IMG/VR virus record: IMGVR_UViG_3300050137_000015
Span: 1-36,337 of that record
Strand: one strand, 5' to 3'
DNA from: a virus
Length of the DNA stretch: 36,337 nt
In this document: one piece after another, positions 15,317 to 21,330 of the stretch
Position numbering within the stretch: the stretch's first letter is position 1
How the letters are laid out: each line of letters starts with the position of its first letter
Position numbers and translations under genes: made by a program
Notes under the pieces: model-generated
What the model saw: only the letters and a program-made list of their open reading frames with translations
Database searches by the model: none
What the model was told of the DNA's origin: nothing

Positions 15317-15537
15317 TGGCTGACAGCAAGGGCGAAGAACTGGTGAAATGGCTTGTTGAAGTTGTTCACTACCCGATTGACTTTCGGGTCGAACCGCCAG
15401 TTCCCGAATCGTGGCGCGAGGACATCGTGACGGCGTGGTACTGGTATGACCATTTTGGGCCAGAGGGGGAGCCGATGAACGCTGAATCGCTTGAGGATTG
15501 TCGCAGAATGTGTGCGGAAGAAGGGGGCTGGACATGA
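15316..15537 (+). CDS. Small acidic hypothetical protein
   Basis: 73 residues, starting in a TGATG overlap. It begins with helix [15 protein letters not shown], has a Trp/Tyr-rich centre ([12 protein letters not shown]) and an acidic Cys-containing end. No family recognised. Part of a chain of small coupled genes between the HTH proteins and the methyltransferase. Confidence 0.55.
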   Translation: MADSKGEELVKWLVEVVHYPIDFRVEPPVPESWREDIVTAWYWYDHFGPEGEPMNAESLEDCRRMCAEEGGWT

Positions 15538-15986
15538 AGGGCGAAGAAATGATTTCACGGGCGATGTTGTTACGTCGAGTCGCTGAGTATGGGGGTTGGG
15601 TTAAGGGCGCTGACGGGACGCTCGCGGCGGACCCGATGGCGTTTCTGTTCAGCACTCGAAAGACGTTGAATGAAATTGCTGACCTAATCGCCGCCCTCCC
15701 AGTCGTTTCTAGCCCCGTAACCCTGACACGAGAAAAGTTAGATGAGTTGCGGTATCGAGTGGCCGTAAGTCACGAGTCGCCCGAAGGCATGAATCCGTGG
15801 GATGCGATGGGTGCTTTAATCGATGCAATTCTTTCAGCCCGCCCCACACTACGAGAGTGCCCAACGAACCACGGGCGAGTTGAAATGTTGGCGCACGAGG
15901 ATGACTTTCCGCCCAATGGTCCCTGTCTTATGTGGAGTCCGATTTGCCGAGATTGCGGTGCTGATGTTCCGATGGCGGCACAATGA
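15534..15986 (+). CDS. Hypothetical protein with C-terminal Cys/His cluster
   Basis: 150 residues from ATG 15534 (ATGA overlap; AAGGGGG upstream). A second in-frame ATG at 15549 ([11 protein letters not shown]) is an alternative start, since AAGGGCG precedes it. The middle is helical ([15 protein letters not shown]). The C-terminus has [12 protein letters not shown] and [16 protein letters not shown], giving a likely zinc site (Cys, His, CxxC). Probable small nucleic-acid-related phage protein; not further assignable. Confidence 0.55.
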   Translation: MKGEEMISRAMLLRRVAEYGGWVKGADGTLAADPMAFLFSTRKTLNEIADLIAALPVVSSPVTLTREKLDELRYRVAVSHESPEGMNPWDAMGALIDAILSARPTLRECPTNHGRVEMLAHEDDFPPNGPCLMWSPICRDCGADVPMAAQ

Positions 15987-16282
15987 AAAAGTGCGAGCGC
16001 TGCAACGGCTGTGGGATGCTTCAGAGTTGGTACGGCGAGGATTGTTCCGACTGCGGCGGTACGGGAGAGGTTGACGATTTGGCCTCTCTCAATGAAGGGG
16101 TGGGGGGAATGAGCGAAGAACTGATCTCACGCGAGGAGGCGGTTGCGGCGTTGGACGTTAATCTCGCTGATTGCCGCGATTGTCAACTAGGCGTGGAGTA
16201 TTGCCCCGTGTGCGATGGAATAAGAGTCGCGAAAGAAGTTCTCAAATCTTTGTCCACCCGTCTACCCCCGGAGAGCGAATGA
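15983..16282 (+). CDS. Zinc-ribbon protein, DnaJ-type CxxCxG repeats
   Basis: 99 residues, ATGA overlap. Residues ~4-30 (CERCNGCG, CSDCGGTGEV) look like half of a DnaJ cysteine-rich domain. A second Cys cluster (CRDCQLGVEYCPVC) lies near residues 64-77. An internal ATG at 16109 with a G-rich leader could start a shorter product (MSEELISREEAVAALD), so this may be two proteins or a fusion. The 'ISR' start also occurs near ATG 15549, hinting at shared origin. Function unknown; nucleic-acid or protein binding likely. Confidence 0.55.
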   Translation: MKKCERCNGCGMLQSWYGEDCSDCGGTGEVDDLASLNEGVGGMSEELISREEAVAALDVNLADCRDCQLGVEYCPVCDGIRVAKEVLKSLSTRLPPESE

Positions 16283-17004
16283 GGATACTTGATCTGTTCT
16301 GCGGTGCCGGAGGCGCGGCGACGGGGTACTCACGCGCTGGGTTTGAAGTGTTCGGGGTGGACATCAACCCTCAGCCGAACTATCCGTTTGAGTTCGTGCA
16401 GGCTGACGCACTTACCTATTTAAGAGACTTTACAGACCACATCGGCTTCCGTTTTCACGCGATTCACGCATCTCCCCCCTGCCAGGCGTATTCAATCACA
16501 AAGCACACGCACGGAGTCCAGCACCCCGACCTGCTCGGCCCGACTCGCGAACTCCTAATCGCCGCCAACGTGCCCTACATCATCGAGAATGTGGTGGGTG
16601 CTTACATGCCAGGTTCGGTAATCTGCTGCGGGTCAGACCTTTGTAGTCATGTTAGGGACAACGATGGGGTAGACCTCTTCCTGAAACGCCACCGACAATT
16701 TGAGTCGAACATCGAACTTGAGGGCTCAGCGTGTTTCTGTATCTCGAATAAGGTCCTTGGCATGAAGATCGGGGGCGTCTACGGCGGCGGTTCGCGAGAC
16801 AGAGCATGGGCTGAGAACGTCAGGCACGGCGGCTACACACCCTCAAAAACCATTCAGGAAAAGCTAATGGGCATCGACTGGATGACGCAGAAGGAACTGA
16901 ATCAGGCCATCCCTCCCGCCTACACAGAATACATAGGGTTACAGTTGATGGCATACTTAGAGAATGGAAAAACCGCTGAGAATATGCAAGGTAGAGAACT
17001 GTGA
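16279..17004 (+). CDS. C5-cytosine DNA methyltransferase
   Basis: 241 residues from ATG 16279 (GGAGAG upstream, ATGA overlap). Motif [21 protein letters not shown] at ~3-22, motif [11 protein letters not shown] (catalytic Cys), motif [11 protein letters not shown], motif [13 protein letters not shown], then a recognition segment and [15 protein letters not shown] (motif IX/X). Shorter than bacterial Dcm-type enzymes, as usual for phage ones. It probably methylates phage DNA against host restriction. No partner restriction enzyme is seen. Its C-terminal segment after QLM ([17 protein letters not shown]) overlaps the following HNH gene, and an alternative copy of the motif X end lies beyond that gene (17343-17408). 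Confidence 0.93.
   Translation: MRILDLFCGAGGAATGYSRAGFEVFGVDINPQPNYPFEFVQADALTYLRDFTDHIGFRFHAIHASPPCQAYSITKHTHGVQHPDLLGPTRELLIAANVPYIIENVVGAYMPGSVICCGSDLCSHVRDNDGVDLFLKRHRQFESNIELEGSACFCISNKVLGMKIGGVYGGGSRDRAWAENVRHGGYTPSKTIQEKLMGIDWMTQKELNQAIPPAYTEYIGLQLMAYLENGKTAENMQGREL
16952..16963 (+). promoter_or_regulatory. Putative leaderless -10 for the HNH gene
   Basis: CATACT (16952-16957) ends 6 nt before ATG 16964, with no Shine-Dalgarno. Weak alone, but the spacing matches the other HNH genes. Confidence 0.25.
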
Positions 17005-17350
17005 ACGAAAACATGCGGCTCACGGGCTGTGCCTCATCCACTACAAAATGCAGCGAGAGCGCGGGACCACTGAACCATTTGTCCGCACTCGAAAGGACTA
17101 CACCGACCCACGTGGCTACGTCCGGCGCTATGTGGATGGGAGACGCCAGGGGCAGCTTGTCCATCGCCTCGTCATGGAAGAACACATCGGACGCGACCTT
17201 CGACCTAGCGAAACGGTCCATCACCGCAACGGCATCAGGAACGACAACAGAATCGAGAACCTGGAACTGTGGGCGAGCGTCCAGCCGCGCGGCCAACGGA
17301 TTGAGGACTTGCTTGCCTTCGCGCATGAAGTCATCGAAATGTACGGCTGA
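16964..17350 (+). CDS. HNH endonuclease with N-terminal zinc ribbon
   Basis: 128 residues. N-terminal zinc motif [20 protein letters not shown] (C8, C13, C23, H26). HNH core [15 protein letters not shown], then [20 protein letters not shown] (H86, H87, N89, N94). Different HNH type from the CW.W group at 435, 8380 and 20646. It overlaps the methyltransferase 3' end by 41 nt. The bases after its stop re-encode a methyltransferase-like C-terminus. This placement points to an insertion at the gene end. Confidence 0.9.
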   Translation: MEKPLRICKVENCERKHAAHGLCLIHYKMQRERGTTEPFVRTRKDYTDPRGYVRRYVDGRRQGQLVHRLVMEEHIGRDLRPSETVHHRNGIRNDNRIENLELWASVQPRGQRIEDLLAFAHEVIEMYG

Positions 17351-17408
17351 ATTCATCGGCACTCAACTTTTGCAGTCAGTCCTTGATTCAGCACAGGGGG
17401 ACGGGTGA
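17343..17408 (+). pseudogene. Remnant copy of the methyltransferase C-terminus
   Basis: Frame 17343-17408 reads [21 protein letters not shown]-stop. Compare the methyltransferase end [10 protein letters not shown], aromatic, I, G, x, Q, L, M/L are kept, but most codons differ silently. It has no usable start, being only the tail left downstream of the inserted HNH gene. Its last bases form the first copy of the 21-bp junction repeat. Confidence 0.6.
17388..17408 (+). repeat. 21-bp gene-junction repeat, copy 1
   Basis: Identical to 17735-17755 and containing AGCACAGGGGGACGGGTG. It encodes the C-terminal S-A-Q-G-D-G-stop of the remnant, an AGGGGG ribosome-binding site and the GTG start (17405) of the SLOG gene. 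Confidence 0.9.
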
Positions 17409-17755
17409 GACGAATTGGCGTAACAGGAGGACGGGAGTTCGAGGGGGCGGCGTCGGTCTGCCACGCTTTTACGACTTACGTTCATCTCGACGATCTAATT
17501 GTCGAAGGCGGCGCGAGGGGAGCTGACGCCATTTGTCGCGCTGAGGCACAATTGCGAGGGGTGAAAGTCGAAACTCACTCGGCTGACTGGAAGCGCCACG
17601 GTAAAGCGGCTGGGTTCATCCGCAACCAAGAAATGGTGGACTCGGGCCTCGATTTACTCATCGCATTTCCTGGCGGAAAAGGGACCGCCGACATGGTGAG
17701 ACGCGCTGAAAATGCTGGAATTACTGTGATTTTGTCAGCACAGGGGGACGGGTGA
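17405..17755 (+). CDS. SLOG/DUF2493 family protein (YAcAr-type)
   Basis: 116 residues from GTG 17405. Motifs: RIGVTGGREF at the start, LIVEGGARGADAICRAEA (nucleotide-binding loop), SADWKRHGKAAGFIRNQEMV and LLIAFPGGKGTADMVRRA. This is the standard DUF2493 series, related to the SLOG/DprA Rossmann fold. Family knowledge: binds nucleotides or nucleotide-like ligands; enzymatic role in phages unknown. The gene is bracketed by the 21-bp junction repeat, and its own C-terminus ends with the same S-A-Q-G-D-G as the remnant upstream. Likely gained as a cassette. Confidence 0.88.
   Translation: MRRIGVTGGREFEGAASVCHAFTTYVHLDDLIVEGGARGADAICRAEAQLRGVKVETHSADWKRHGKAAGFIRNQEMVDSGLDLLIAFPGGKGTADMVRRAENAGITVILSAQGDG
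17735..17755 (+). repeat. 21-bp gene-junction repeat, copy 2
   Basis: Exact second copy. It encodes the C-terminus and stop of the SLOG gene, the AGGGGG ribosome-binding site and the GTG start (17752) of the next gene. The copies are 347 bp apart. Confidence 0.9.
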
Positions 17756-18000
17756 ACCTGCACCAAGCAATTGAAAACCTGCGCCAGACGTTAAATCGAC
17801 CCTGCAACAACGCGATAGACCGCGCCGCGACCACCAGATTGCTCAAACTCCAGGCTAAACGGGTCGTTGAGGCCTTTGACAGCCTGGATGAGGTCCACCG
17901 TGCGCGCTACGGGCCCAATCTTTCGCTAGTGTCGGAGAATTACCCGATCACCCGTATTCGAGTAGTGGATTTATTCGACCAAGACGAAAGGACGGTATGA
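17752..18000 (+). CDS. Small hypothetical helical protein
   Basis: 82 residues from GTG 17752, in a GTGA overlap with the SLOG gene. Mainly helical and basic in the first half (LRQTLNRPCNNAIDRAATTR, LLKLQAKRVVEAFDSLDEV), with an acidic end. No family recognised. Confidence 0.55.
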   Translation: MNLHQAIENLRQTLNRPCNNAIDRAATTRLLKLQAKRVVEAFDSLDEVHRARYGPNLSLVSENYPITRIRVVDLFDQDERTV

Positions 18001-18045
18001 ACTTAGACCCTAAGAATGTGCCCGTCCCTCGTTCTAAGGTTTCAG

Positions 18046-18366
18046 ATGCGCCGAACCGTTTCACTGATATTCTTTTTCTTAACCATTCTGCCTGCGTCAT
18101 GGGCTTCTGCTTCAACGATCCCCAAGGCGACATTCCGAGCCTGGGTGCACGTCGCCTACTGCGAGACGCACAACGAGTGGAAGAGTCGCGGATCGATCTA
18201 TTCCGGCGGCTTAGGGATTACCAATCAAAACTGGATAGATAACGCTCCCCAGGGTTTTCCTCGTAACGCCTCGTTGGCTACGCCACGACAACAGATTGAG
18301 GTCGCAATGCTGATAAACGCTGGGTTTGGGGTTCCCGACCAAGGCGGCTGTAACGGTTCCTGGTGA
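18046..18366 (+). CDS. Secreted Rpf-like muralytic protein
   Basis: 106 residues from ATG 18046 (AAGG upstream; an ATG at 18016 in the same frame is possible). Signal peptide MRRTVSLIFFFLTILPASWA with probable cleavage after ASA. The mature ~83 residues follow the resuscitation-promoting-factor/transglycosylase-like core: WVHVAYCETHNEW (catalytic Glu after Cys), YSGGLGITNQNW, ATPRQQIEVAMLI and a closing GGC, so the two Cys could form the usual disulfide. Family knowledge: cleaves peptidoglycan glycan strands. Its place in the early region, away from the lysis cassette, suggests host-wall remodelling or superinfection effects, not lysis. Confidence 0.8.
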   Translation: MRRTVSLIFFFLTILPASWASASTIPKATFRAWVHVAYCETHNEWKSRGSIYSGGLGITNQNWIDNAPQGFPRNASLATPRQQIEVAMLINAGFGVPDQGGCNGSW

Positions 18367-18424
18367 TGCTGTGCGTCGATTCTGGGCGTTTAAATCAAAA
18401 AGTAATACTAACCCCTACCTCAAA

Positions 18425-18460
18425 ACGCAAGAAACCAGCCTGGCGGCTGGCTCTTTGCGT
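18425..18460. terminator. Bidirectional hairpin between convergent operons
   Basis: ACGCAA (18425-18430) pairs with TTGCGT (18455-18460), and CCAGCC (18435-18440) with GGCTGG (18445-18450), around TGGC. A partly mismatched 4-bp interior separates the two stems. Reading leftward, TTTT follows, so it is best as terminator of the minus-strand operon, but it serves the convergent plus-strand genes too. Confidence 0.7.
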
Positions 18461-18498
18461 GAAACGAATGAGGATTTACTTTTTAGTTGGTCTCCTTT

Positions 18499-19110
18499 CT
18501 AGTTCCAGGTGACCGCGTAGAACGTCAGCACATTGCCGTTGGGCGTGAGTTCACCATTAGTGATGCCGATCGTATAGGCCGCGTTGAGCTGGGACCACGT
18601 GTAGTGGTAGACGAATCCGTCGTCAACTTCAGTCAGTCCCTCGGCGTTGGCTTGCACTATCGCGAAGATGTGCGCCATCGTCGGTCCCAATACGGTAACC
18701 TCAACCCCTCCGTTATTCGCTGCGGTCACGGCCTGCGCCTGAGTAATCTCGGTGATGGACGATGCGTGGTGTCCGGCGAAGCCCGTGGAAATCAAGAAGT
18801 CCTGACCGGCCTCCAGCCCGTCTGGGTCCCAACCGATGCCGTAGGTGTTATAGGCACTCTCGACCTCGGCGGTCGTGATCTGAGATTTAGGCCAATAAGC
18901 CAGAATCAGGTTCGCCGCTGTCTCATACTGGCAGTCCCCAACCGTGAAGTTTCCGAAGGCTTGAAATGGTGCCGTGCGTGAGATTGCCCCAGCCTTGTTG
19001 AGCGTGGTCTTGAAGGTGTTTGCGCCAGCTGGTAGTGGATTAAACCATAGCCATATGAGCGCCGATCCCGCTACGCCAACGGCCAGCGTTTTCTTCATGT
19101 CCCGCCTCAT
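18499..19110 (-). CDS. Secreted papain-like cysteine-peptidase-fold protein
   Basis: 203 residues from ATG 19110, chosen because it overlaps the upstream gene's stop (ATGA); ATG 19098 (MKKTLAVGVAG) is an alternative. Signal peptide or anchor at ~5-30. Candidate catalytic Cys60 in FGNFTVGDCQYETAANLILA and His147 in VLGPTMAHIFAIV, as in C39-like enzymes. DGFVYHYTWSQLNAAY follows in the expected beta region. Similar in layout to the protein at 10511-11380 but with an export signal. Possible targets are cell-wall peptides or surface proteins. The last gene of the leftward operon, converging on the Rpf-like gene. Confidence 0.6.
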   Translation of the reverse strand: MRRDMKKTLAVGVAGSALIWLWFNPLPAGANTFKTTLNKAGAISRTAPFQAFGNFTVGDCQYETAANLILAYWPKSQITTAEVESAYNTYGIGWDPDGLEAGQDFLISTGFAGHHASSITEITQAQAVTAANNGGVEVTVLGPTMAHIFAIVQANAEGLTEVDDGFVYHYTWSQLNAAYTIGITNGELTPNGNVLTFYAVTWN

Positions 19111-19280
19111 ACGATCGCTTCATCACAAATAGAGCAGTGAGCCTCGCAGGAAAGGGTTACCGGCGTGAAACCGATCTCGCGCCACAAGAAGGCACCGGCC
19201 ATAACCAAACGGTTTACAGCGCATCCCAGGCACACCAGTTTCTCATACGCTCCTTTTTTAATGACAAAGGCGCTCTTCAT
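19107..19280 (-). CDS. 57-residue zinc-ribbon protein
   Basis: ATG at 19280 (overlapping the upstream stop by ATGA), TGA at 19109-19107 overlapping the next start. It reads MKSAFVIKKGAYEKLVCLGC, a hydrophobic/aromatic middle, then CEAHCSICDEAIV. C17/C20 with C45, C49 and C52 (or H48) form a probable zinc ribbon. Both overlaps and the Cys pattern support a real gene. Confidence 0.6.
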   Translation of the reverse strand: MKSAFVIKKGAYEKLVCLGCAVNRLVMAGAFLWREIGFTPVTLSCEAHCSICDEAIV

Positions 19281-19768
19281 GAGTTGTCTTTCGTTTCGGT
19301 TGAAATCGTGGCCTCTGTGGCGTTAATCTGCTCGAAAGCGCGATGGATAGTGGCAAAATCAGACGCTTTTAGACCTTCTGGTCCTGTCGTGAATCGAATA
19401 ACCCAGCGCGTTTCTTTCAAGTGGTCCGGCGCGTCCACTGAAACTCCCATTTCCGGCTCTTTTTGACGCTTCTCCGACTCGGGTATGTGGCGCAAGGGGT
19501 TTGGCGTTTCAAAAGTGTCGATCCAATTAAATTCTCGCGTTTCGCCGTTTTCCGGTGTTTCGGGTATGTGGGGGAGGGTCATGCCTGCGTCGTTCTTTAT
19601 GAAATCGAGGGCGTCTCTTACTACCTGGGCGCAACCCTCTAGATCGTAGATGTACACATCGTCACGTCCTTCATCGTCAAGAATGATGAATGACAGGACC
19701 TTACGTAGATGGCTACGCGCTGAATATAACTCTAAGCAGGCGTCATTTAGCTGATCTGACTGATCCAT
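19277..19768 (-). CDS. Hypothetical acidic protein
   Basis: 163 residues. Residues ~1-60 are helical (LNDACLELYSARSHLRKVL). A charged, Pro-rich middle (ETPENGETREF) is probably disordered. The C-terminal part (TRWVIRFTTGPEGLKASDFA, TIHRAFEQINATEATIS) may be a small alpha/beta domain. No family recognised. In a coupled leftward operon. Confidence 0.55.
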   Translation of the reverse strand: MDQSDQLNDACLELYSARSHLRKVLSFIILDDEGRDDVYIYDLEGCAQVVRDALDFIKNDAGMTLPHIPETPENGETREFNWIDTFETPNPLRHIPESEKRQKEPEMGVSVDAPDHLKETRWVIRFTTGPEGLKASDFATIHRAFEQINATEATISTETKDNS

Positions 19769-20169
19769 TATTTGCTAGCGTTTTCAGTAGTTCGCCACAC
19801 TCGGAAGTCGATTTCAACCTCTACACCGTTGTGAGCAGTGTGGTAATCGTGGTGGAATATCCACACCGCACCGGGTCGTGTTGTTCCCGTATCTGAGAAC
19901 GTGTCACCTGAAACGCCAGGGTGAAGAGCACCGCTAAAACTGACGTACCCATCTCCTAGGTACCAAGAGCCTCCGTCACTTGTCTGGATTGAGTAGATGC
20001 GCGGCCCTTCTGAATCTGCGGGAAAATCCCACACGTGAGATACCCGGCGCTCCGTCCCATCAGCGAACGTAACCCAATCTCCTTGCTGCGGTTCGGTTCG
20101 TAACCCGAGCAATTCAGCCCTCTGAGCGAGAATTTTTGCATCCCTCTCGTCAATTACGGTTGTTCCCAT
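19768..20169 (-). CDS. Conserved phage hypothetical protein
   Basis: 133 residues from ATG 20169, preceded by AAAGGAC; the frame is open to 20211 but that start lacks a ribosome site. It begins MGTTVIDERDAKILAQRAEL, then beta-rich GDWVTFADGTERRVSHVWDF, SDGGSWYLGDGYVSFSGALH, and FHHDYHTAHNGVEVEIDFRV. I remember this signature from hypothetical proteins of actinophages and plasmids, without known function. The DYHTAHNG-like segment could be a metal or active site. Confidence 0.65.
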   Translation of the reverse strand: MGTTVIDERDAKILAQRAELLGLRTEPQQGDWVTFADGTERRVSHVWDFPADSEGPRIYSIQTSDGGSWYLGDGYVSFSGALHPGVSGDTFSDTGTTRPGAVWIFHHDYHTAHNGVEVEIDFRVWRTTENASK

Positions 20170-20220
20170 TTTCTGTCCTTTCATTAGTACTGCGATAGAA
20201 GCAAGATACAACTGCTATCA

Positions 20221-20646
20221 CTACAAACTCTGTGAAACGTCTGTGAGTTGTATCAAATCGCTGACAACTTTTTGTCGTTGTCGCCAGTTTCTAACCTGGA
20301 TCACTCGACACTTTCGACACGCTGGACGACCGTTAGTCAACACGTACGTGTTTTTCTCGTCGTATGCGTGACCGTGCTTACATTCGGTTTTAAACGGTCT
20401 GCGACGCACATTGTCGCCCTGTGTCACTGGCTCTAAGTGATCTGGGTTCACACATCGTCTATTGCGACACAAATGGTCGATTGTTAAGCCTTCTGGTATT
20501 GGACCGACTAAGAGCTCATACGCAAAACGATGTGCGTAACCAACTTTGGCGTTGTAACCTATTCGACCGTATCCGGCATCATTGAGCGCACCAAGCCAAT
20601 TCCAACAGGTTTCAGTTTTTTCTACCTTGCGCCAGAATCTTTCCAT
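20221..20646 (-). CDS. HNH endonuclease with one zinc module
   Basis: 141 residues. MERFWRKVEKTETCWNWLG, AHRFAYELLVGPIPEG, TIDHLCRNRRC (D57, H58) and CVNPDHLEPVT form the HNH core. A C-terminal CKHGH ... CRKC module follows (C89, H93, C110, C113). Close in type to the HNH proteins at 435 and 8380. It heads the leftward block. No Shine-Dalgarno, but GATAAT lies just upstream. The gap to the next leftward gene is 51 bp. Confidence 0.9.
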   Translation of the reverse strand: MERFWRKVEKTETCWNWLGALNDAGYGRIGYNAKVGYAHRFAYELLVGPIPEGLTIDHLCRNRRCVNPDHLEPVTQGDNVRRRPFKTECKHGHAYDEKNTYVLTNGRPACRKCRVIQVRNWRQRQKVVSDLIQLTDVSQSL

Positions 20647-20665
20647 CCAGACACATTATCATAAT
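20647..20665 (-). promoter_or_regulatory. Putative leaderless promoter for the leftward HNH gene
   Basis: On the minus strand, GATAAT (20660-20655) lies 8 nt before ATG 20646, and TATGAT overlaps it upstream. No ribosome-binding site. It marks the left edge of the divergent intergenic region. Confidence 0.4.
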
Positions 20666-20770
20666 GGACAAACGGAGTAGACATTCCGGGCTAATCAATG
20701 ATAGAACCTTAAGGAAAAACGGCGTTGAAATCGTTCGTATTCGATGTGTACGTGATTATAAGGTCACGAA

Positions 20771-20847
20771 TGAGCAATTAATCAGTGTTCAAGGTGTCAG
20801 GTAAGGGATAAGCATACATTTCTTGCATTCCAGTGATTAAATGCTCA
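20771..20847. repeat. Imperfect 17-bp inverted repeat, 43-bp spacing
   Basis: TGAGCAATTAATCAGTG at 20771-20787 and CAGTGATTAAATGCTCA at 20831-20847 match as reverse complements at 15 of 17 positions. Confidence 0.6.
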
Positions 20848-20899
20848 ATTCCACTTGAAAGCTCATGAATCGTTCTGAATACGAGTTACAACGATGTAG

Positions 20900-20931
20900 T
20901 TGACATAACGCTGTTTATAGGCGTTTACTAT
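20900..20931 (+). promoter_or_regulatory. Promoter-like TTGACA element
   Basis: TTGACA at 20900-20905 with TTTACT at 20924-20929 (18-nt spacer) or TACTAT at 20926-20931 (20-nt spacer). The spacing is not ideal, but this is the only perfect -35 in the AT-rich region. It would drive rightward transcription to the terminase block. Confidence 0.4.
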
Positions 20932-20957
20932 ATACGTATAACACCTGATGACATTGC

Positions 20958-20986
20958 TTATCAACAGCTGAACTACTGTTATCAAC
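20958..20986 (+). repeat. Two TTATCAAC boxes 21 bp apart
   Basis: Copies at 20958-20965 and 20979-20986, two helical turns apart. One mismatch from a DnaA-box core (TTATCCAC). Candidate DnaA or repressor sites. Confidence 0.45.
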
Positions 20987-21096
20987 TACATATTCCTTGA
21001 GGTAATGAGTAATAGTGCAATGAGTACGTGTGTTTAATTAAGTCGTGTGGTGAATAATCGTTAACCGGGTATGTACCCAGAGGGTCGAGGAAAACT

Positions 21097-21144
21097 ATGT
21101 ACTCTCCCGCTTACACGCAGGTTCAATTACCTACATTCCCCTGA
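21097..21144 (+). CDS. Possible 15-residue leader ORF
   Basis: ATG 21097 preceded by GAGG, encoding MYSPAYTQVQLPTFP before TGA. It ends 12 nt before the start of the next gene. It could be a leader peptide; it may equally be chance. Confidence 0.2.
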   Translation: MYSPAYTQVQLPTFP

Positions 21145-21156
21145 TATCATGAATCA
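21145..21156 (+). promoter_or_regulatory. Putative leaderless -10 for the terminase operon
   Basis: TATCAT (21145-21150) ends 6 nt before ATG 21157 and no Shine-Dalgarno is present; a poor -35 (TTCAAT) lies 17 nt upstream. Confidence 0.4.
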
Positions 21157-21330
21157 ATGGCTCGTACCTTCGAAGATATGACCCCTGAAGAGGATGCTGC
21201 TCTGTATGAAGCCTCCGGTGCTGTTCTCGACGCCATAGAAGAAATGCTTAAAGGCAACCCGGTTATTCCTAGTGAGGCGTACTACGACGCGGTGGTGCTC
21301 TATAAGAGGTTACTCCCGAGCGACGAATGA
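21157..21330 (+). CDS. 57-residue protein before the terminase
   Basis: ATG 21157 to TGA 21328-21330, overlapping the terminase start by ATGA. Acidic and helical (MARTFEDMTPEEDAALYEAS, LDAIEEMLKG). It occupies the usual small-terminase position but is much shorter than known TerS proteins and shows no helix-turn-helix. Function unknown; coupling to the large terminase suggests a packaging link. Confidence 0.6.
   Translation: MARTFEDMTPEEDAALYEASGAVLDAIEEMLKGNPVIPSEAYYDAVVLYKRLLPSDE

Larger units (their letters stand above)
20647..21156. other. AT-rich divergent intergenic region, possible control/origin region
   Basis: About 510 bp with no convincing long gene, visibly more AT-rich than its flanks. 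It holds an imperfect 17-bp inverted repeat (20771-20787 with 20831-20847, 15/17), two TTATCAAC direct repeats 21 bp apart (20958 and 20979), the palindrome GGGTATGTACCC (21067-21078), a TTGACA -35-like hexamer (20900) and a TATCAT -10-like hexamer (21145). It separates leftward and rightward operons. Promoter/operator function is likely; an origin is possible. Confidence 0.6.

Noticed and set aside
14967-15655. Long minus-strand and alternate-frame ORFs rich in Pro-Gln, Arg-Ser-Pro or Arg-Gly-Leu
   Set aside because: They are created by the 9-bp minisatellite read in other frames.
17001-17342. Long frame covering the HNH gene region and ending at 17408
   Set aside because: Only the last ~21 codons resemble the methyltransferase end; the rest is the shadow of the HNH gene.
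16279-17755. Restriction-modification or SLOG-based defence system (methyltransferase + HNH + SLOG)
   Set aside because: The HNH gene looks inserted and the SLOG gene is bracketed by a repeat; no restriction subunit or effector domain supports a coordinated system.
17997-18242. 81-residue frame starting in a good ribosome-site context (AAAGGACGGT-ATGA)
   Set aside because: Beyond the first ~20 codons it runs out of frame through the clearly real Rpf-like gene and shows no domain; at most a short coupled leader.
21110-21140. GGTTCAATTACC resembling a tRNA T-arm
   Set aside because: The conserved C after the loop is missing and no acceptor or anticodon arm fits nearby.
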